In this document: positions 57,191 to 64,000 of the stretch, one piece after another
Position numbering within the stretch: position 1 is the first letter of the stretch
How the letters are laid out: each line of letters starts with the position of its first letter
DNA from: Ceratothoa steindachneri
Lineage: Eukaryota > Arthropoda > Malacostraca > Isopoda > Cymothoidae
Assembly: GCA_963969495.1 (NCBI GenBank)
Contig: OZ018318.1
Location: 100,865,141 to 100,929,140 of the forward strand
Direction: 5' to 3'
DNA length: 64,000 nucleotides
Position numbers and translations under genes: made by a program
Notes under the pieces: generated by a model
Seen by the model: only the letters and a program-made list of their open reading frames with translations
What the model was told of the DNA's origin: nothing
Databases searched by the model: none

Positions 57191-57755
57191 TTGTGAATGT
57201 CAATGCACACGGCTACGCGTTAGAAGGCGGGAGCGGCGGGGGTGATGAATTTAGGCAACCATGAATAAATTATGACAGCCTAGCAAAATAATCTCTTTCT
57301 TAGTCCCCCGTGGGGGAAAGAAGGATGGTGCTGGAGAATTGTGTTCACAGACAAGCTCGATTTAGCGAAAAATACCCTTTATACTTTGCTGGTCATCGAA
57401 TTTTTCTTTTCCAAAAAAGCAGGCAGCTACAAAAGTGCAAAAGAAGCGTACAAAAGTTCCTTTGGTTGTGAGAGCTCAAATTATGGGCGTCTGTACGGTC
57501 TAGGAGCGTGCAGTCAATGAAAGTGATGAAATGTGTGGCATGTTTTTATAGGTGTGAAGTTGTTTTCTAGTTGCTCTGGTGTTGAGGGCATCACTAGCAT
57601 TTTTCTCTTTTTTATTTTTAGCTTTTTATGTCTATTTCTTCTATAGTTTTGATGACAGCCCATGATAGTCATGTTCTCCCATATGTTTAAATGTTTTAAT
57701 AACTCTTAAGTAGGTTTCTCCGTCGTGATTTTAAAGACTTTCAACTCATATTTTG
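57191..57755. other. Unassigned stretch
   Basis: No gene recognised. Confidence 0.4.
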
Positions 57756-58600
57756 CTAACTGGTTGTCTCTTCGTATATTTTTGTTTTTGTTTGTTATTT
57801 TATCGTTGGGCATTTCACCTCTTTTATTTAAGTTTTTTATCTGTGTTGTTCCTTTATTCTTTATCTTATTTTAGTTTAAATTTTAATTTGGGCACTTTGC
57901 CTCTTTTTATCTATGTTGTTTATTATTTGTATTATTTACTGTTGGGGATGCAGCCTCTTTTATCATTTTTTTTAATTTTTGTTATTTGATTATTCTTTTT
58001 CTTATTTTTAGTTTAAAATTTAAACTTAAATTTGGGCACTTCGCCTTTTTTTTATCTATGCTTTTAACTTTTGTTGTTTATTTATATTTTATTTACAATT
58101 TAACTTGGGCACTTCGCTTCTTTTTATTAATGATTATCAACTTCTGTTGTTTGTTTATCTTATTTCCTTTTTTTGTGTCATATTAACTTGGAAACTTTGC
58201 CTCTTTTTAATTATCCTCATTGTCTCTCGTTGTTTATATTCACTTTCTCTTTTTTATTTATTTATTTTTGAGTTTCCATTCTTAGGTAGAGATCGATCTT
58301 AATTCTTCCCTCGCACAGTTTCCTCCGCTGGGGAACAGAGCAGCTGTTCTTTCAACTTTGTGTTGTTTGTGTTGACGTATGTCGACATTATTGTTGATAT
58401 TCGGGAGTATTTCTTCCTCCACCTTATCCCATCTCTTTTTCCATAGCCTCTGGATCTCCATATTAATTGGTTTGAGTCCCAATCTTTCGTGTAGGACTGT
58501 CTGCTTAACACGGTCGATCCTTCTTGCGCCGTCAATAAGGAGTGTGGCTTTATTCTGCTCCCTCTGCATCGTCCTTCCTGAGTGCGAAATGAAATAAAAG
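57756..58600 (-). mobile_element. Element B copy B6: 3' end with 3' UTR minisatellite
   Basis: Minus strand. The C-terminal frame 58569-58282 (QTVLHERLGLKPINMEIQRL, WKKRWDKVEEEILP) matches the C-terminal LH.E..L.PINI block of other copies. It is followed by 57756-58230, where GGGCACTTCGCCTCTTTTTA-like words recur about every 90-120 bp (near 57807, 57890, 57945, 58037, 58110 and 58185). Confidence 0.68.
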
Positions 58601-59540
58601 GGAAAGGGGGAGAAAAAGACTTAGATCCCTTTGCCCCTCCCCACCCCCGACCAGCTCTCCCGGAGGAGGGACCCGGTCAGGGAGGCGGGGCGAGGCCCGG
58701 TTCCCCCGAGTTTCCCCGGCGTCCTCCTCCCTTCGGACCTGAAGGCACCGAGGGAAAAGAGCTCCAAAGAGGGGAAGAGAGGGATTGGAAGAAGAAATAA
58801 GGTAAAGATAGGACAGACTGAAATAAAGTCAAAGGCTTGAAAGTTGACTAAGTTGGCCTGTGGACCTGCTTAACGTGGGACCCGGACCCCGGTGTTTTTA
58901 TGTTTTCCTAGCTTTTAATTGTTACGATTTGCTGTACCTCTCCCTGGTGTTAGTGTCTGGCCCATCTTTGGATAGCGGTGAAGGAGGAAGATGATTGAGG
59001 CGGAAGGAAGTTGGAGGTTTGCAGAGAGGTGCAAGTTGCGTAGAGGTCACGCTAATCTCTGTGCTATAAACTATTTTTAAAGTTAAGTTCGAAATAAATT
59101 AGAATGAAAGTGTGTCTGTTTGTTTATTTATGTGGTTGTTTTGTTATTATGTTAAGTGTGTATGAGATAGGCGTTCAAACCGTTGTTGGCGTTATTTGCT
59201 TTCTTGCTATGTTAATAACTCGAGTTTCTATGATTTTTGTAGCATAATTTCCGTACCTGTATCTGTTGTGTGGGCTCATGGCCCTTGGTTATTTATTTGT
59301 TTATTTTCTCTTCTTTATTCATGTTGTTTTTCCTTTTACGGTGAGTTTGTCATTATTCGGGAAATTTTTGTCACAATCGAGTTTCCTTATTTGGTTTACA
59401 CGTAAATCTCCTCCTCTTTCCCTTTAGTCCGCTTTGGTTTTAGTATTAGGAAACAGCATATGCTGTCTCCATCCTGCCCCTCGTGCTATTTGATTATTTA
59501 GTTCCTTTCCTATTTCTTCTCGTGTTTTTTTCTATGATTT
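58601..59540. other. GC-rich patch, then unassigned T-rich DNA
   Basis: 58625-58800 is unusually GC-rich (CCCCTCCCCACCCCCGACC, CGGAGGAGGGACCCGGTCAG), unlike its surroundings. It might be the 5' UTR of another element. 58840-59540 shows no recognised gene. Confidence 0.4.
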
Positions 59541-61260
59541 TTTTACTCTTTTTCTTAATTATTTTGTTTAATTTTTATATTTTCGCTTCGATGTGTAAGT
59601 CTCTTTGTTTTTTCTTCTTTAATCGTCGCGTGTTCGTAATTATGTATACTGCCTTATTCTGTATACGTTGCATTCTTATTAGTTTGCTTCTTGAAACCGT
59701 ATACATGGCAATTGTTGGATATATCAAGGTAGGCTGCATCATGGCCTAGTAGATCTTATACTTATTTTTCATGTTGAGATTTCTTAATCTGTAGAGTAAA
59801 GTTAGCATGGCTCGTGCTTTGTTTATTCTTTTGGTCACGTGTTTCTTGTAACCATTTTTGGTAATAGTTAGGCCTAAAATCTTGCCTTAACCGTTATACC
59901 TGTATCGCTCTCTATCTACGTAAACGTGGGATAGTTTTCTGCGATAAATAGGTATAATTTTAAATTTATCTTTATTCGTTTTAATTTTCCATTTGCATTC
60001 ATACTCGTTTAGATTTTCTATTTCTGTTGTCGTTACCCTGGCCTGCATCTGAGGGTTCCGATAAATAGAGGTAATTAATTGAGTGAATTCATCTGCGTAT
60101 TGTATGTTCACACAGCCCACGTTCCTGGGTGGGGGAATGTCCGAGGTATACAGAGTATAGCGAAGGACTTAAACGCCCTTCCTGAGCGAGGCCCGCATTA
60201 AGCTTGAATCTTTCACCCTGGTAATTCCCCGTATCTACGTATGCATATCTTTCTATGACGTAGTCGCATAAAATTCTTTCCAAATAGTTGTTCATTTCCA
60301 GATTTAGAATTTTATGTTGTATGCCTCTTTGGCACACTTTATCGAATGACTTTGCTACGTCCCGGCATACAATGTCCAAACTACATTTCTCTCCTTTCAC
60401 TTTGCTTATTTTTTCTGTAATCACGCTGAAGGCCATCTCCGCATTCCTGTTCTTTCTGAAGCCCAATGGTGAATTGTTCCAGAGATTGTTTTCTGTGAGA
60501 TATTCATTTAATCTTGTGTTCAGGATTTTTTCAAACACGTTCCCGATGAAGTCGAGAAAGGATATGGGTCGGAAGTTTTTGACCTCCGAAGGTGGTTTTC
60601 CCGGCTTCGGTATAAATATCATTCTGGCTATCTTTAACTCATCGGGGAAGTATCCCGTGTTTATACAGTCGTTAAACACGTTCCTTATCCCTTTGAGTAT
60701 ATTATCCGGTGCTTCTATATAGATTTTTTCTGGTGAGGCCCGATTTTCCAGGGGCCTTTTGTTTAAAATTTGAGATGGTATTCTTTAATTCCTCGAATGT
60801 GATTTTGGCGTTAAATCCATCGTTTTCATACCGTTCCTCTTCTACGTAGTGATATGGAAAAGTCCTCTCAATCCGTTCATTTAGTACGTCAATTATTTGA
60901 TTTTAGAAGTCTATATCGAAATTTTCGTTTTCCTCTTCGCCGATGTTGAACACTCCTTTCCAGTGTTCCCTGAACAATTTTTCAATCTCGCGTTCATCTT
61001 CGATTAATTTCCCGTTTCTGTCCTTAATCTTTATTTTCTCTTTACCTTTAGTATTTCACATTCTTTTTATCTTTTTCCAAAATTCTCGGGGCAATAGCTC
61101 GTTGTTAATATTTTGAACGGCTATCTCCCAGTATTCTCTTTGCTTGTCCGTTATTGCGCTTAGTAGTTCCTTCTTCTTCGTTCTCAGATTGCGGTATTTT
61201 CCCCTTGACGTTCCGTTTATTATTATGTCTTCGTTTATCGCTTTTATTTCTGCATTCTTA
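59540..61260 (-). mobile_element. Element B copy B4 (5' truncated)
   Basis: Minus strand. Linker at 61260-60720 (SRGKYRNLRTKKKELLSAIT, EFWKKIK), reverse transcriptase at 60679-59887, C-terminus around 59740-59560 (YPTIAMYTVSRSKLIRMQRI, TNTRR). No endonuclease or ORF1 is attached. Confidence 0.8.
59887..60679 (-). pseudogene. Element B4 reverse transcriptase
   Basis: Minus strand: FPDELKIARMIFIPKPGKPP, NFRPISFLDFIGNVFEKI, LGFRKNRNAEMAF, DIVCRDVAKSFDKV, AGLAQEGRLSPSLYSVYL (usual PQGG lost), then NIQYADEFTQLIT. The catalytic box reads YADE, not YADD (60099-60088), and QEGR replaces QGGx, so it is inactive even where open. Confidence 0.85.
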
Positions 61261-61298
61261 GGTGAACATGATATTTCAGGAAAATATATTGAATATGT

Positions 61299-62246
61299 TT
61301 GAACATTACTCTAAGAAAACGGACCAATCAACTAACCCGAAAAATACATGGAGAGATTTATGTCAAAGCGCCGAGATGCGTTCGGGAAGGAATACTTAAC
61401 ATCTTCAATGATTGGTTAAATGTAGGCTACTTTCCCGACGCATACCAAACGGCTAAGATGATCTTCATAGCCAAACCTGGAAAACCTCCGACGAGAAAGG
61501 AGAGCTATCGCCCAATATCCCTTCTGGAAATTGGGAGAAAACTCTTCGATAAAATCTTAAATAGAAGACTCATCGATCACTTGGAAGAGAACTCGCTTTA
61601 TAACAAACAGCAGTATGGCTTCAGAAAGAAGAGAAGCACTGAGATGGCAATAGATGTCATCACGGAGAAAATTGCACAAGCGAAAAAGGATCGGAGCATT
61701 TTATAAAGTCTGGATAAGGGGTATGTAATATAAAATCTTACAACTGGGTCTAAACCCAAGGCTCGAGAAGATCCTCTGTGACTACGTCATGGAGAGATCA
61801 GCATATATCAGTATAGGAAACACGGACGGTCCCCACTTTCCGTTGCGGGCAGGATTGTCCCAAGGCGGGTGCCTCTCACCGACCTTATACTCGATATATA
61901 CATCCGATATGCCCAACGATACATCCGATTCGCAGATGATATAAGTCAAATCATCGTTAGTGGATATCGCAATGCGCCTATGCAAGCTCGCATGACTGCC
62001 GAGGAAATAAGAAACGTCAACGAATATGAAAAGAAATGGAAGATCCGAACCAATGGTGATAAATTTAAAGTTGTCCCGCTGTATAGAACGAAATTAGCAG
62101 ATGTGAGAGTGGGAGATACACGTTATCCCTACACGGATGAGTGCAATGTACTCGGGATGAAAATTACTTCTAACGGATACAGGAAGCACGTCTCAGATCG
62201 GGTCCAAAAAGCGAAATTGGTAGCCAGACAACCCTCTACATTTTAG
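61299..62246 (+). pseudogene. Element B5 reverse transcriptase
   Basis: The first frame (61299-61706) reads YFPDAYQTAKMIFIAKPGKP, SYRPISLLEIGRKLFDKIL, QYGFRKKRSTEMAIDVI. A break follows, then YKILQLGLNPRLEKILCDYV and GLSQGGCLSPTLY. The second frame (61869-62246) reads YIRFADDISQIIV (FADD codons 61929-61940) and KWKIRTNGDKFKVVPLYRTK. Motif A, which should precede YKIL, is damaged near 61700-61715. Confidence 0.83.
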
Positions 62247-62690
62247 AAATCTAACCACGAAGAATAAAACGAAGATATACATGGTTCTTTTAAGATCAAC
62301 TCTAATTTACTCTTCAGCAACTTTCTTAATTGTCTCAAATACGGCACGAAAAGATTTGCAAAGAATACAGAACAAATGCGTGTATATCATCACAAACACA
62401 CGCAGAAGGTAAATGAAAAGAGTTGAAGACCTACATAGAGCGGTAGAGATCACTCCTTTCAACTCTACTAAAATCAAGAGCAGAAGCCATAAAAGAAAAA
62501 ATATCATCCAATACCACCGACGAGATCAGAGCACTCCTAGAAGAAAACCAAACGAAATCCATCCCATGCTAGATTTTCAAGCAGCGCCAGCAAGCTTGGA
62601 ACCGAAGTTATCTCGTTTTATGCATAAGATAAATCCAATCTCGACCAAAATGTCTACCGGCAATGAAAATAACTACCTGAACTAGAATAA
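61299..62690 (+). mobile_element. Element B copy B5 (5' truncated)
   Basis: Plus strand, starting in the linker/fingers region and running through the reverse transcriptase to the C-terminus (KRVEDLHRAVEITPFNSTKI near 62415-62470). It lies head to head with B4, about 38 bp apart. Confidence 0.8.
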
Positions 62691-63011
62691 AACCGCCCGA
62701 AAAAGATAAACTTAACCCAATAAGACTACAAAAATAAACAAGAGGAAACAAGAAGAAGAAAATCAACAAGAAGATAGTACGTAAGTACGAAGAACATAAC
62801 AAACATACATAAGAAACGATAACAAACACAACCCCATCAACACAAAGCAGTATAATGAAAACAAAAATAACAAATAACTAAAAAAACATAGAAACGAAAG
62901 GAATACTCTAACAACAGAAAACAAACACTTAACCAAGAATACGCCAAGAACATAAAAAGAGAATACAATAAACGAATTCAAAGTTTTGAACGCCAAATTA
63001 TGCATATAATA
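62691..63011. other. A-rich stretch before the mariner element
   Basis: AACAAGA-rich DNA, probably the 3' UTR of copy B5. No gene. Confidence 0.45.
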
Positions 63012-64000
63012 CGAGGGGTGGTCAATAAGTTTTGCAATTCGGATATAAGGAAACGAAATATGAGAAAAAGTGTTTTATTATTTTTCAATATAACTACCCT
63101 CGACTTCAGTGCACTGGCGCCACTTGTCCCTGAGGCTTCAAATTCCCGACAACCAGAAATATCCCGACTGCTTTTCAATCCACTCCTGGGCGGCGAGCTG
63201 GACATCTTCATCGTCCCTAAACCGGCGTTTACGCAGTGCAGCCTTGAGCTGGCGGAATAAAAAGTAGTCGCTAGGGGCCAGATCTGGACTGTAGTGGAGA
63301 TGGTTGAGCTCCTCAAATCCGCACTCGCGCAGGGCAGCTTGTGTAACTCTGGCCTTGTGGACAGGGGCATTGTTGTGGAGAGCAGGACACCGCGTGTCAA
63401 CTTGCCACGCCGCTTCTGACGGATGCACTTCTTCAACCCAGCCAGTTCCTCGGCGTAATATTGGCCTGTGATGGTCCTTCCACGAGGTGCATAGTCCACC
63501 ATCAACACTCACTCAGAATCTCAGAAGATGGTGGCTATGATCTTCCCGGCTGAGGGTTGGGCCCGGAACTTGATGGGGGTCGGAGAGCCCCTGTGCTTCC
63601 AGGCCATGCTTTTGAAGTTGGTCTCGGGATCCCAGGGATGGACCCACGCTTCATCACCTGTCACTATGCGTGACTCGAATCCCGCCGGGTCTTGGTTGTA
63701 CAGGAGCAGCAGCTCCTCCGAACTTTGACGACGTTGAAGTCGATCATGGTGCGTGAGGTTTCGTGAGGTTCCTAGGGACCCAACGGGCAGAGACCTTGGT
63801 TATGGCCAAATTGTCATGGATCATGTTGATAACACTCCATGTGATATTCCAAGTTCTCGCTCGATTTCTTCGACTTTCACCCGTCGATTTTCGCGGATCA
63901 TCCTCTCTCACGGGCCACATTGTCTTCGTTGGTCACGTCTGACGGGCGTCCTGGACGGGGGTCATCTTCAAGGGACTCACGACCATGGCGGAACTCCTTA
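63012..64000 (-). mobile_element. Mariner transposon (runs off window end)
   Basis: The 3' terminal repeat begins near 63012 (CGAGGGGTGGTCAATAAGTT) next to a TA. The transposase lies on the minus strand, and its N-terminal part is beyond 64000. Confidence 0.85.
63050..64000 (-). pseudogene. Mariner transposase, catalytic part, mutated
   Basis: Minus strand from 63700: SHAVTGDEAWVHPWDPETNF (first catalytic Asp), SMAWKHRGSPTPIKFRAQPS, then VDYAPRGRTITGQYYAEELA, HNNAPVHKARVTQ, HYSPDLAPSDYFLF (third Asp) and QEWIEKQSGYFWLSGI. The second catalytic Asp of HDNAPVH is Asn here (codon 63374-63372). A stop follows LSGI, about 20 codons short of a natural end still readable as RDKWRQC. Frame changes lie near 63395 and 63520. 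It cut and pasted its element at TA sites when intact. Confidence 0.88.

Overview
The window reads as animal nuclear DNA that is rich in transposable elements. The non-LTR families, BEL/Pao, hAT and mariner fragments, the short GT-AG introns, the many microsatellites and a short CCTAA run all fit an arthropod, possibly a crustacean. This assignment is inference; nothing in the sequence fixes the species. There are no rRNA genes, no bacterial operons and no CRISPR array. Almost every recognisable coding stretch is a decayed transposon. One spliced gene looks host-like and unbroken over the part that can be read.

Layout. 1-766 is the 5' end of a first copy of Element A, an I/Nimb-like non-LTR retrotransposon on the minus strand. 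3424-5289 (minus) holds three well-spliced internal exons of an RNA-ligase-like nucleotidyltransferase with KxDG, EG and KVK motifs. 6310-7805 (plus) is a broken viral/Polinton-type family B DNA polymerase with a canonical intron inside its motif B; a second piece of it lies inverted at 7975-8232. 8766-15150 is a complete-length but decayed Element A copy with a perfect 13-bp target duplication. 16840-19300 is a 57-bp satellite in frame with the C-terminal end of an RTE-like reverse transcriptase fragment, with a tRNA-like SINE head inside. 20444-20693 holds microsatellites and a perfect hairpin, and 21125-21600 a 43-bp satellite.

22575-29115 is a HindIII-site satellite split by an internally deleted Element A copy that carries a tandem double 5' UTR and a tandem double 3' end. 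29150-36210 holds SINE-like repeats, an 8-bp-TSD hAT derivative and a BEL/Pao integrase tail. 37246-37290 is a 45-bp micro-insertion of the Element A 3' end with a 13-bp target duplication. 37513-39446 is a ZBED5-like hAT transposase. 39974-40547 is a 287-bp tandem repeat whose core recurs as a foldback at 46266-46349.

40860-62690 is a nest of six copies or fragments of a second non-LTR family, Element B (Jockey/CR1-like, with CCHC-type ORF1, endonuclease and reverse transcriptase), in both orientations. 63012-64000 is a mariner transposase with one catalytic Asp replaced by Asn.

How the parts relate: Element A copies share 5' and 3' ends and show four kinds of end behaviour (full length, internally deleted, doubled ends, ultra-short insertion). 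Element B copies explain most of the coding-like sequence between 41 and 63 kb. The ligase-like gene and the polymerase relic sit within about 1 kb of each other, both spliced, and are the part of the window least explained by ordinary transposons.
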